64,000 nt of DNA from Chondrosia reniformis (taxonomy: Eukaryota; Porifera; Demospongiae; Chondrillida; Chondrillidae): contig OX359191.1 of the NCBI GenBank assembly GCA_947172415.1, forward strand, positions 1,178,001 through 1,242,000, read 5' to 3'. Below, one piece after another: positions 12,131 through 24,967 of the stretch (the first letter of the stretch is position 1; the number at the start of each line of letters is the position of its first letter). The notes under the pieces were generated by a model. That model searched no databases. It was given only the letters and a program-made list of their open reading frames with translations, and was not told the DNA's origin. A program made the position numbers and the translations under genes.

Positions 12131-13110
12131 GATAAAAATGGCAGCCGTCAGGTAGAGTACTTGCAAATTACTTTGAAACCTTATAACGTTGTTTCTTTTT
12201 ACGATTAAAATCTCTACTTTATCTCACACTTAAACTTGTATTTATCTTTTAGTATTATAGTATTGCCTAAACATTGACAATGTTTGTAGCTACATATTGA
12301 TTATTATATTAAAAGGGTTTCTTTCTGCACTTTTATAGCAATCTCTTCAGAATGCCCTAGCTGTAGACATTATGTTGGATGGACTATGCCTGTTTGATTG
12401 AGAAGATGATGTGATCGTACGTATATATATAGCTCTGTTCTGAGTGCGAGTTTTGGCTATGACAACTAAATAATCTTTACCCTTCATAAAGTAGAAATTG
12501 AGTAAGACTTTGTGCTAAATTGAACACAGAATTTGGTTCTAGTATCATATGAATTTCTAAGTGTCTGTTTATATTGTGCGTATGACATACAAGTCCTGCC
12601 CAGCTGAGTGAATTTCAGATTGCCTGCTTGTATAAGTTGACAGTCTAACTGTTCAAAAATTGATTATAGCTGTTACTATGGCATTATTGCTAATAGGTGT
12701 TGCTATGGTAAATTAATACTTCAATGGTCAGACTATTTCAGATTACACAAGCATTTTATCCTTCTTACAGTGTATATAGGCATTTTAGAATATGGCAATC
12801 AATATGGCAATCAATATGTCTAACTAAGCACTTTATGAAATTAATCTACGTATATGTACTCTATAGAAACTTCATAAAGGGTATTTTGTAATATGAACTT
12901 ATGAAATATGAGTCTAGTATCATTTGAATTTCTATAAGTGTCTGTGTATATTGTGTGTATGACAAGTCCTGCCCAGCTCATAGAATTTCCAACTAATTAG
13001 AACTGAGATTACCTGCAAAGTTAACAATCTAACTGTTCAAATTAAATTGATTACTGCTGTTGCTATGGCAATGTTGTTTTTAGGTGTTGCAATGGTAATT
13101 TGTACTTGTA
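12130..13110. repeat. Diverged duplicated block, with counterparts at 34.4-34.8 kb
   Basis: GATGGCAGCCGTCA-like sequence at 12138 matches 34428, and a later segment (CAAGTCCTGCCCAGCT, then GTTGCTATGGTAA) is present twice here, near 12585-12720 and 12960-13100, and once near 34650-34760. Together with the unit copies at 9.8 and 28.9 kb this shows an old segmental duplication. No coding frame is evident. Confidence 0.6.
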
Positions 13111-13479
13111 AGGCAGTAGCTATATAAAACTATTGAACTAAAGCAATGGTCTTAAATGTTCAGGCTATTGTCCATGCAATTCATGATCAGAATACGTATA
13201 GAATCATTAATATTTAATCCCTCTTTTAGCCCTGTTTATTCCTATAGACTGATGCTATAATAAGTTGCATTTACAGAAAAACTGTAAGCCTTTTGTAATT
13301 ACTCTTGTTTTATCAAAATCTTCTTTTAAAGCAAGTTATCAACTCCTTAATTCCATTTATATTATGTAATGCCCTGCATTTATAATATAAACAAATATTA
13401 GAAGTATAGGGATGGTATATAGTGTATATTTTCTCACTTGTGTATAAATAGATATAATGTAACTGCTGTGACTGTGCTT

Positions 13480-13675
13480 GGTTCATGTGCATGTCAACCA
13501 TAGCAACTGACTTTAGGAGGATATTCCTCTTCATGTGCATATCAACCATAGCAACTGAGGATATTCCTCTTCATGTGCATGTCAACCATAGCAACTGACT
13601 TTAAGAGGATATTCCTCTTCATGTACATGTCAACCATAGCAACTGACTTTAGGAGAATATTCCTCTTCATATGAA
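13480..13675. repeat. Minisatellite, roughly 47-60-bp unit, about 4 copies
   Basis: Repeats of CATGTCAACCATAGCAACTG followed by an ACTTTAGGAGGATATTCCTC stretch. One copy lacks the ACTTTAGG part. Open minus-strand frames over it are repeat artefacts. Confidence 0.9.
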
Positions 13676-14635
13676 TATGAGATGTTGTTATTGTTATTGC
13701 TAAGCTTAAGTTGTGTATAGTACATGGGTTCATGTAGCCTATTGTCTATTTCCTATCAATGGTTGTCAACTTACATCTGTAGAATAATGTATGTTTTTAA
13801 GATCACTTGCAAAACAATTTACTCAACTATTACCATGGTAACATCCTATTACCATATTAGAGATGGTACCAAAATCAATTTAGCCATTTAGAGTAGAGTG
13901 TTTTGAAGACCCAGGATTATCTGAAGCTTAATGAAGAACTACAGTACGTATGTATACATTCATTATATAATAATTCTGATTTGTGACTAGTATATATAGC
14001 AATGGCCAATTAATCAATTTGCCCTTTATACATGAAAAATCTAAGATACCATTCTCCTACATGCTATATGCCTATTCTGTAAAAGAGCCTATAGGGGAAC
14101 TAAACCTGAAGAGAGCTTATATATGCATAAGAGAGATATATGCATAACTGTATAGTTTATTTGTACTTGGTGGTTGGTGGAGCTACGTAGGTCTGTTATA
14201 TTATATAATTAGGTGGGCAAGATACAGATTCACAGGATCAAATTACAGGTTTCATATGGCGTGAAATCTAATTTTGAAACTTCTTGAACAGCCATGCAGG
14301 TATCAAAGGGTGCTCTAGAATGTGCTAACAGATTAATTTCACTGGTTACAAGTTTTTAACAGCCCCCTTTACACATATTTTCATACCTTTTGAAACCTCA
14401 TTGTTCAGAGTTTCAAATAGGTTTCATGCCTTCTGAAACCTGACATTTGATCTTGTGATTCAAATCCATATATAGCACATGTACAAGGGCTAGCTAGAGC
14501 CACAGATCCATTTGATATACATATGTATAGCTAGGAGTTAAGGTTACAAGCTTATACGTACAGATGACAAGGTTGAAGCAGTATTTGAAACAACTTTAAA
14601 TTTTAATGTCAATTTGGTTAAAATTAGTACACAAT
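13676..14635. other. Intergenic, no gene seen
   Basis: AT-rich DNA holding a partial copy of the TATAGGGAACTAAACC repeat at about 14035-14120 and a loosely repeated stretch with GAAACCT motifs near 14270-14450. No gene is apparent. Confidence 0.6.
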
Positions 14636-17600
14636 CTACTGTATGACAACTACAACAAACAAAGTTAATAGATACATAGTTTGTATCGGAGTAGTTTGCC
14701 AGAAATTACTGGCAACAAAAAATGGATAAAAGAAATCTTCAGGAAGTTGTCCTTGGATATTTGAGATAGATTTCAACACCTCCACTGGTGGTTGTGTAAT
14801 ATCTACAAAGGACACTTTGGTTTGTAGTAAGGTAGGTCTTGACAGCGAACTGCAGACTGGTCCAATACAGACTTGATCTGTTGAATAGCTGACATAGACA
14901 TTATAAATAGTAGATGAAGGGGATGAGGTAGTCCCTGTTGTAGCATAAAAGACATACATGGTCACTCCCACTGGCACATTGATGCATAGATTTCCATTCT
15001 ACAAGAAAAAAATAAATGCTTTGTTAAATTGCTTCCTTAAATTAATAATTACATAATTTATTAAGTGACTTTACAAAGAAAAATGGACAAACCGTTATAA
15101 TATCATCAGAATTTGCTTTCATCAAAGCAGCCCATTGTGAGAGGTCACGAGGGTCTGGATCACCAGTCCTTCCAATATGGCTGACTGACTGATCCCAAGG
15201 TGCTAGGAGATTCAGAGTCATATTCTCTAAGTCAGTGCAGGAAGTAAATGATGCTGTTTGAAGTAAACAGGAAGTCTGGATATCCTCTTTAAAGTTGACA
15301 TTTGTAGTGCCAGCTTTTTCACAAGAGATGCGACTGTCTCTGACAGTTAGCCAATCCATGGCACTCACAGACACGTTTATGAAAGATGTGGAAGAGCTAA
15401 GGAAACAAGTCTTGAACATATGAAAGAAAGAAAATTGTTTATTTTATGTTTACATTTAAATATTTTCATTAAAATAGGTTTGAACACAAAGGATCGAGAA
15501 TAACATATACGTACGTACATACGTAGGACTTGGGTTTTCAAGATGATTTTGCCAATGAATGTTTTGTTCTCAAGTGGTGATAACATGCACATGAAACAGA
15601 AACTGGAGATTAGAAAAGGAAACGGCATGCTTAGTTACATTGATTGTGTTTTGTATAAGAGGTAAACATGAATGGAGCATTGTGTTGTGGTAATTGTAGC
15701 TCAATAGGAGAGCACTAGTGGTCAAAATCAGCTGTACTGGATTCAATTGTTTTCCACCGACAGTATGTACTTCATGAATGACTATATAGTTGTGGTTTGA
15801 CTATCACTATTACCATGGTAACACACTAGGGTTGGTATAGAGTAAGGAATTCAGGATGTCATTGAAGGATATTGTGTGGATCCGGGGTCAGAGGTCATGA
15901 GACCAGCTACCAGAGGCTGGCCAATTTGATAGCCTCCAACTCCAGACCTTTGTAGTTGTGATGACACATCTGATTGGTTAGAGAAACTAAACCTATTATA
16001 AGATATACAGAAAGATTATATATACATATAAGTATTAGAATAAAGCTAGCATTTACAGTACTCACTTTACTGAAAACTCAAGTTTTATGTCAATTGCTGA
16101 AGTTGTAGCTAAAATATCTTCTAATATAATCATAACAGATACAGCAGCTATCCCTTCACTTCCTCTGTTATCTACACTAAACGATATCTACCAAAGTGAC
16201 AAACATAACAGTTATATCTTTGGTGAGGCTAAACTAATCATCTGAAGACATACGTATGTATAAGCCTAATATATACCCGCACTTCATAGTCTACACTACA
16301 CATGAAGAATCTCCTCGCCAAACACAAACAGATCTTTCAAGCAAAATGACCACAATCTTATATCCAATGCCTTCCATTTCACTTAATTACCTCTGTAAAT
16401 AACACTATTAAATCTAATAACTGTGACATGAGAAGAAGTTATCGTATATCAAGAATCAAATGTGCATGAGAGTAATACATTGCAATTTATCCAAATTACA
16501 GGTACAAGTAAAACATTGCAGTTAAAAGAATGTGAGATAGAGCTTAAGGTGTACGGACTAATAATTATTGAGGTATCAAATCAATGCGCGTCAAAAGATT
16601 GCTGATACGGGCAAAACTCATTCCTTCTTTTGACACAAATAAATATTAAGTTTTAGTATACCTTTCTCAGTATATTCCTACAATGAGTGACTCCCTCACC
16701 GCTGTCCAGCCCTGGACTAGGCGGGCCCGCTGGACACGCCCACCTCTCTCCCTTATTATCAAAACACTCCACTTTACTAATAGGTATAGTACCATTGCTG
16801 GATATGTCTGCTACAGGAAGCTATATACAAAAGTATGTATATGGAAACACAATTACAAGATGATGGAAAATCTACTTGTACATACATACGTACGTATACT
16901 CCATATAGGTCTATACTGTATAACTCAGTACTTATATATGTATATAAGCATACCATTCGTCAATCGTGTGTATATATATACATACGTAACAAATACATAA
17001 TGAAAACTTGTAAATAGTATTTATATAGAAATAGATAACTGATAATAATATGACCTACGTAAGCACTTCTGTACCGACCTTCAGAAAGGTAATATTTTCA
17101 ATGTACAGAGATGCATCAAGTTTTGAAGCTATTCCACACATATCCTGGAGGTTGCTTAATCGTAGCAGACATTCTGATGAAACTTCCTCCAGAAAACCTA
17201 AATACACAAAGAAATGTAAATTTATGTACTGCAGTGACATCAATATTGTATATCATTGTTGATTCTTAAGATAATAACACTTGATACACTGAATAGTGCA
17301 GAAATGCCATTCCTACTTAGAGAGTATTACCGTAATCAGTCGTGTGGTTGAATGAGATGTATGTCATACATATGTCATACGTATGTATGATGTAGGTATG
17401 TATGTATGTATAGGTTCAGTTAGTACTTTAATGACCATGTAGTCTATGATAATATACATACCTACTGCAGTTTCACTGTTACAATGAGCACCGTTGACTG
17501 CAGATGGCAACTTCCATACTTCAGAGAAAGTATTGTCTCGATAGCGAATCAGAATAGGATCTTTATACTAACAACAAATAAACAAGACAATAAATAAACT

Positions 17601-20080
17601 ATATCAATTTCACTTATTTACACAGTGCCATCATCTAGTCATTTGTTAGTTTTCCAATCGGCCACATTTCCTGGTCTCCATGGGCAGACACGATTCTATT
17701 GGATACTTACAAAACACTTACACATGCACTCTTACATAATAGATGTATATATTTTGCATGATTCCCAGATGAATCCTTGGTGACAATATAATTATGACTA
17801 AATTACTGGTTTGCTCTTAATTAAAGTACATACATACAGTATTTATCACCTTATAAAATCCGTCATAGCTGAATGGTGATGGTACATCAACTGTGTCTCC
17901 AGGATCTCCATACACACTAATGGCCTGGGCAACATTATCCTTTGATATGGTGGGTGGAGTCCCATACTCCCGCCTACCAGGGTCTATTAATGGGAAAGGA
18001 CAATCTACTCAGCTAGTGAACTTATACTGCAAAAGAACCATGACTGACAATTATCAATAAAGATGCATAGTAGATCTGAACTGCCCCGAGTCACACGCTC
18101 CGTCCGCAGAGTGTCAGGTGATCGAAAGAGGGTATCACTTGACAGACACACAGGTTCATTAAACCTACATACAGTACAAGTATGTATGAATATCAATCAA
18201 TCAATCAATCACCCATGGGCTTTATCCCCTTTGCAGGGGGTAGCCTGTACACATAATATACTCAAACACAGTAGTTAACATGGCGGAAAAAAAGATAAAT
18301 ACTCTGTATGAATAATTAAGTGATAATCAAACCACAACCGTCTCTCTATCACCATACATCACTAAGACTAAGAAGGGAAAACTAGCACACATATAATATA
18401 GGGAATCAAGCCGAGGACAGTAATATATGCACATACCTATGTGTGCATTCACATATATGAGTTATAATGTGTTTGTATATACAGTATGTATCAATATGCA
18501 TATACGTATGTGAGGGACACCAGTAGAAATCGCAGAAAATGGCCTCAGGTATTTATTGAAAAATGGCCGTCCTATTTTTTGACATTGTAAAAATGTATAT
18601 GGTATGGTAATTTTAATCGACCATATCTCCTTCATAAAAAATAGATTTCGTTCAAACTTGGTACAAACGTTCTCTAAGGATCATAAACACATTTGCTAGG
18701 AAAAAGTCAATTTCTGTTGGGGACATTTTCTGTGATTTCTACTGGTGGTGCTCACATATACATTGTAAATGTGAGTGGTTCCCTCCTAATTAATACATTA
18801 ATTTAGTATCTTTGTCTAAGTGAATTGGCTAATTTGCAACACAATGGACTCCTCTTAATCACATATCCTCAGTTGAGTGGATAAAGAACTGCATCTGTAT
18901 CCACTTGTTAACTACGTAGCTAAATACCAGTATTACAAATAAAGACTTGCATCATTCAAGGACCTACTCTGATGGAATATCTACACAGGCAGTAAACACT
19001 TGAAGCTCCTCTCTAGAGCAATCAGTATCACAGCAACAGTTGATGTCACATGAAGTCACACGGAGGTCACATGAACATTGGGAACCTAGGGTTCAAAATG
19101 ACAGACACAAAAATATATATTGGCAATAAAGGACTTAAATATGGGTACGTATAAGCATTGTTACGTAGTATAGATAATCTATGGTATAAGCATACAAATA
19201 GAAGAATAGCCATGAATAGCCTTTTGATTTGAAACCACAAGTATTTCATTAGAAATAACCATGTTTAAGAATAGGATTTGATTAGATGCTAAATACTTGT
19301 CATGCGCCTATCACATGACTTACTGATAAATAGATTGGTTAGATTATTGGCAGTAATGCTTCCGCTCAACAAATCTTGACTTGAGATAGGCATCACCACC
19401 ACAGAGGAAGACTGAGGATTGGGAGAGACACTGTCAACTTGAGAAGAAGCTGCATCACTGCTCATCACAGACAAGGATGGAGCAGGCACATTGGAGGAGG
19501 CTAAAAGACAAGAATTGCAGTATATACATCACAAATGGAAGACATGTTTAAATATAATACTTAAACATGTACAGTCATTATACATACTTTAACGTATATA
19601 AACTATTAATGCAGATCTTCTTAGATATAGAGATTGAGCTTGCTGCGAATGTGACAATGTTAGAATTTAAACTCAACTATATATCTATTTGCTTATCATC
19701 ATAGGCCAAGTACACAGGACAAGGGCACTTACTTCATATATCTACGTATACGTATACGTTGTCGTATTATGAATAAAACCTTACAAAAGCACTCAATAAG
19801 AAGCGGAATGGTAAAAGCATGTACGCACATTACTTGCGACCATATGAAATATCATACACTTACAAGTAACCCTTGTGCCTTCTCGGCTGCTAGCGCTGCT
19901 AATGACACTCAGTTCCGGAGTAACATTGCTGCTGTCAAAGCGAGAAAATCCATCAAAAATGGAGGAAGATTCAGATATAACGGTGTTCAAAGAACTTGGG
20001 TTTATAGACGCTGAGTAACACAATGGATATACCCACAAGGCAGCAAACAGCATGCATATACTGTACAGCAGTTCCGCCAT
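14636..20080 (-). CDS. TCTN: Tectonic family protein
   Basis: Tectonics are secreted or membrane-tethered proteins of the ciliary transition-zone (MKS/B9) complex that gate cilium entry and affect Hedgehog signalling in vertebrates. Exons on the minus strand: 20080-19864, 19500-19324, 19085-18968, 18164-18049, 18004-17850, 17567-17462, 17197-17079, 16187-16066, 15992 to about 15900, 15396-15093 and 14998-14636; phases agree through exon 8. [17 protein letters not shown] is a signal peptide, followed by a Ser-rich segment. Exon 3 carries [12 protein letters not shown], the family's signature cysteine cluster. Exon 5 has [11 protein letters not shown], and exon 9 has [15 protein letters not shown], matching the tectonic G-x-PL-x-G motif. 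The chain ends in a hydrophobic [13 protein letters not shown], as in tectonics with a C-terminal membrane segment. I could not find a consistent donor after exon 9, so that junction is unsure. The intron between exons 4 and 5 is only 44 nt. Which tectonic paralogue (1, 2 or 3) is not decided. Confidence 0.9.
18510..18755. mobile_element. 246-bp MITE with ~29-bp terminal inverted repeats
   Basis: Left end ACCAGTAGAAATCGCAGAAA and right end, inverted, ACCAGTAGAAATCACAGAAA are near-perfect terminal inverted repeats, preceded by GTGAG on each side. It lies in a tectonic intron and holds no coding frame. Related only to itself in this window. Confidence 0.8.
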
Positions 20081-20207
20081 TTTGTTTTTAGAAAATTGCA
20101 ATAATAATAAATAGATAGCATGAAAGATGATCCTTTCAAAAGATAATAATAAATAGATAGTCTACGTATAATTAGGTGAACATGAAGTTGCTGCCAAATT
20201 TGGTTTT

Positions 20208-23200
20208 TCATATTTTTGTAAGCTTTAATCTGATTGGGTCCATTGGCTTCAAAACAGTAGTTCCTTCAACTTTGAAACCTTTCTGATCAGTTTCCAAGTG
20301 AAGATCCTGAGCAACCTGTAGCATACAACACCAAATAGTGATGTTACCCCAAGTATTCATAAATATATTGACCTCAGCAGCTATAACATTGTGCAATTGG
20401 TTGTGGCCCACCAAAATAGAAGAATTAACCAGGCAAAGATTCTAAAGCTCTATAAGCTCTATTTCCTTTACACATGTAGTTAATCTTACAGGCTATTAGT
20501 GATAGGTGTTAAATATATGGTCTATTAGATTACTCATGTTAATGTTTTCACCTTAACTAGCAGCATCAGTAACTCAAGTTCTGCAAGTCTTCGACCTGTA
20601 TAGATTTAGGAGAATATACATATAACATAATGCTCAACATCAGCTGGTCAGATAATGTTACTTTACCGTAGCATGCTCTAGGACCAAATCCAAATGGTAT
20701 ATTAGAGAAAGCTGTAAAACGTCTTGTCTCCCTATCATTCCAGCGATCTGGATTAAACCTATGTGGCTCCTCATAAATAGAACTGCTGCGATTGAAACTC
20801 AAGCTACTGATAACAACTGCAGTCTGCACAATGTAAACAAAATGTAAAACACCTTGACATTGCATTACATAACTCCATATCATTCAGGAGCACTAAACCA
20901 CACATATACAATTGAGGAGCAGCTACACTCCATATCATTCAGGAGCACTAAACCACATATATACAATTGAGGAGCAACTACACTCCATATCATTCAGGAG
21001 CACTAAACCACATATATACAATTGAGGAGCAGCTACACTCCATATCATTCAGGAGCACTCAACCACATATATACAATTGAGGAGCAGCTACACTCCATAT
21101 CATTCAGGAGCACTAAACCACATATATACAATTGAGGAGCAGCTACACTCCATATCATTCAGGAGCACTAAACCACATATATACAATTGAGGAGCAGCTA
21201 CACTCCATATCATTCAGGAGCACTCAACCACATATATACAATTGAGGAGCAACTACACTCCATATCATTCAGGAGCACTAAACCACATATATACAATTGA
21301 GGAGTAGCTACACTCCATATCATTCAGGAGCACTCAACCACATATATACAATTGAGGAGCAGCTACACTCCATATCATTCAGGAGCACTAAACCACATAT
21401 ATACAATTGAGGAGCAGCTACACTCCATATCATTCAGGAGCACTCAACCACATATATACAATTGAGGAGCAGCTACACTCCATATCATTCAGGAGCACTC
21501 AACCACATATATACAATTGAGGAGCAACTACACTCCATATCATTCAGGAGCACTAAACCACATATATACAATTGAGGAGCAACTACACTCCATATCATTC
21601 AGGAGCACTAAACCACATATATACAATTGAGGAGCAACTACAACACAAGCAAACATTTGATGTGATTTTAAAATGATTGTATGTACATTAACATCACCAC
21701 TAACTCCTTTGGGTAGAACATATTCACCAAATTGAGTTTCTTCTGGGAGATGACGTAGATTTCCAGAGGTAATTGGATGATATCTATATGTGTTAGTAGG
21801 TGAACCTTAAGTCTAGGTAGCTCTTTTATCACCATACTACTGTTACTATAAGGACATACTGTATATTATATGCCAAAGAATTATTTTACTGTCAATTCTT
21901 CACTAGTAATATCACTAGTCTGTATATCTACATGTTAATGTCATGGACATCTATCCAGTTTACATCTTATAACATGTAAAATTGCCACATGCATAATAAG
22001 TGTACACATTCAAAAAAGCAAATGGAATTAGTTGAGCATTAGCCACAAATTAAATGTTTCAATTTAGGGTTTCTTTGGCAATGAATGAATAAGGACAAAT
22101 TATACTAAAAACTGAGACCTTTAATTAATGCTAATACTCAGTCAGTATAGCTGATGCTTAATTAATTACATATACTATATTGACAATTCCAGTATATTCA
22201 ACATGTATAGCACCTTAGAATTTCCTTAATAGTGTTCTTGGCATATGGGAGTTTCTGCAAAGTCTGTGGAGTTGGAATACCTTCAGGACCAACTACTGAT
22301 AAAACTTCTCTTCTCAGCTTCTCTTGCACATCTTGATTCTTGGCCAGCTCATAAAGAAGATAAGCTCCGGCTGTAGAAGTCTGGCAGGATAAAAGAAAGT
22401 CACATCTGGTATAGTTATAATTATATGATAAACCATCACATCTTACTGTATCCATTCCTGCAGCTAGAAAATCCCTAGTCAACATATGAATGTCCTCCGT
22501 ACTGATATTTTCATCTAACAGCCACTGATCAAGAAAACTGACAGCTTCTACTTTTTCTCCTCTTTGAGTTGCTTCCATTAATTTTGTCATTCTCTCAGTA
22601 ATGAATTCACCTGAGATCTCTTGCAAATAATTTACAACATTCTCAAATCTGATACTCGTTGGAGTTGGAAAGTATTTGTATAAAGAAAAGGGACTCAGCA
22701 TTGGAGCCATGCAATCAATGAATGTAATTCCAGCATTCCTGAACTGCAACATTCTTGGAGAAGGATTTGTGAATATATTCATTCTTTGTCCCAAAATGAA
22801 AATTCCAATACCTATATAATAAAATGCATTCGGTTCAACTTAAATTAGTCACATGGTAGAGTTAAAAGGGAGCTAGGCACAAATCAGCTTAATTAATGGG
22901 AATCTCCCCTAGCCACTGAAAAAAGGATGCTGTTGCAACTGAATAAAAAAGAGTTTCTTATATTACTATACATACTTGTCATGATTTCTCTGTTTAATAG
23001 ATAAACCAACAACTCTGATAAACCAAACACTCTCAGGGAGGGATAGTTTCCAAGAATAGCCATTTGATCCAGAGATTTCTCTTTTAAATCTTACTGATAT
23101 AAATTCAGCACATTATGGTTCATATTATGCATACCTTCCATAGCCCAGTCAATCAGTGGCTCTCTCACGTCAGATACATATCCATCCAGTCCCCTCTGGT

Positions 23201-24111
23201 CCCAAAGATGTTTCATCAAGTCATCAGCAACACCATAAATGAGAGGTGCAAACTCAAGCACCTTTCTTGGAACTACCTGAGGATTAGCTTTGGATCTGAT
23301 GGACTGCCACTCCTCCCAATTACTACAAATATAGTATTAGGTCTTGTACACTGGGAATATGCCTTTCAATCAGAAGTATAGCTTCATATTTCTGGTAATA
23401 TAGTAGTGGAAACTAATTTATTGAATAAATACCTTTTTGTTTGTACAGTGTTACATGGGATAGTAACCCTAGTATGCTATTTATGTAGTTGGTGCACTTA
23501 AATAAATAAACAAGCCCAAATGATCAACCCTATTGGGCAGAGCATATATATAAGCACACAATTTGCCCCAGATCTATGTGATCGCATGGGATCTGATACA
23601 TACAGTCTTAAGTACGTGAGCGTACATTTCGGAATACGTACGCGACAAAATTTATAACTCACGACACGATCATTCCTGGACCGAAGCCTTTTTGCTTCAT
23701 AAACTTGAACAGTTCTCCCTCAGTTCTTCTCGGCAATGTACCTTCCTTTCTCATCAACATCTCAACATATTCTGGCGAACTTATAAGTACAAACGGATAC
23801 GGTGAAAAAGGAATTGGTAGTCGACATATTGGATTGGGAATCTCGTTTGTTTCTTCGTACAATCTTTCTATATCCCTGCTACCAGTACTAACAAATGACT
23901 TTATCATCTTCCACTTATTTGTAGGCAAGGGAAGGTCTTCCAGACCCTTTCTTTCAGCGATAACGTCATCGCTTGTAGAAGCTATTCCCACCGATGTGGA
24001 TCGTAGTCTGATAATTAAGTGTGACTCATCAATTACCCGGGAAGGATCTGCTATGCGGATTATAGCTCTTCCCTTGAAGAAGCGACACGCCAGATTTCTG
24101 ACCCAGATCAT
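20208..24111 (-). CDS. Cytochrome P450, mitochondrial clan
   Basis: Haem monooxygenase, probably acting on a sterol or similar lipid and imported into mitochondria. Eight exons: 24111-23663, 23322-23135, 22811-22447, 22380-22214, 21783-21705, 20823-20667, 20595-20552 and 20315-20208. Their sum is 1557 nt, a single frame of 518 residues. An in-frame TAG lies just upstream of the ATG. The N-terminus is Arg-rich and amphipathic, fitting a targeting peptide rather than the membrane anchor of microsomal P450s. Seen motifs: EEWQSIR (C helix), I helix AGMDTTSTAGAYLL, K helix KEILR (ExxR), FNPDRW, and haem loop FGFGPRACYGRRLAELE with the proximal Cys; C-x-GRR-x-AE fits the mitochondrial clan (CYP11/24/27 type). 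It ends 128 bp before the tectonic start codon, same strand. The substrate cannot be told. Confidence 0.93.
20874..21645. repeat. 55-bp minisatellite, about 14 copies
   Basis: A 55-bp unit beginning CACTCCATATCATTCAGGAG repeats almost without change. It makes up most of the P450 intron 21704-20824, with ends coinciding closely with that intron's splice sites. Variation is limited to a few sites (for example AAACC or CAACC). Confidence 0.95.
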
Positions 24112-24967
24112 CGATCTCTACTTTTTGAATTCGAGCATGTTCAGACCAGCGTCTTGCGAAATACCAGATGTTGGTCACGCTGCAGAGTGTATACGTGTAA
24201 CAATATCCTTTCAGATTCCTTAAACAAAGCAGGAAGTATAATTATGCAAATAAATATATCCATTCATACATGCATGTTCATTTAATGTATACACACCTCC
24301 AGGAACCTATTCATTTCTTATATACAGAAAAGAGTGCTGGTTAGTTTGCTCACCAGCACTAGGGCCAAACTGCTCTATGGGGCACAAAACAACAGCAAAC
24401 ATATGTACTAGTGATACTCCTACGAGAAGGAGCTAGCGAACAGGCGAGTTGTAGCGAAGGTTAGATAAAGCGTTGCTATATTGCCAGTACGTGGTTATAT
24501 ATGTATTTTACATACACTTTTAATATCATTATACAGTATACAGTGTGCAATTTTAGCACCCCTTTGAACAGTACTATTCCAGAAAACATCTGGACACTGG
24601 GAGAGCCAGTAAAGATATTCAGCCATTCTATTTGGAATAACTCAGTCAATGCAATAACAGAGAATTCAGTATAAGTTTATTAACTAAGTTAATACATTTG
24701 TGCATATACGTATATGTATACGTATAAGTTTACGTACATGTAGGTACTGATTGGGTTAAAGTATGTATGTACATACATGTAATTTATATGAAGTGATAGG
24801 GAGTAATTTTAGTTACGTTCATTATGATAGCTCCAATAAACTTATTTATCATGTATTTTATATGTACAGTTGTTAATTTATATAGTATGTTTATATACCT
24901 TACACTTTTATTTATTTATTTATAGCATATATACCACTTTCCCATTGAGAAATGCTCAAATTTTACA
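24112..24967. other. Intergenic between P450 and plexin-like fragment
   Basis: Between the P450 start and the first PSI exon I see no gene. Notably there is no sequence resembling a Sema propeller, although a plexin would need one upstream. Confidence 0.5.

Noticed and set aside
22975..23095. Exon-like stretch in the P450 region
   Set aside because: Open in two frames, but joining the exons at 23135 and 22811 directly gives WAMEGIGIFILG, the expected family sequence, so this is intron.
23705..24223. 172-codon plus-strand frame
   Set aside because: Antisense to P450 exon 1, whose frame and splicing are well supported.
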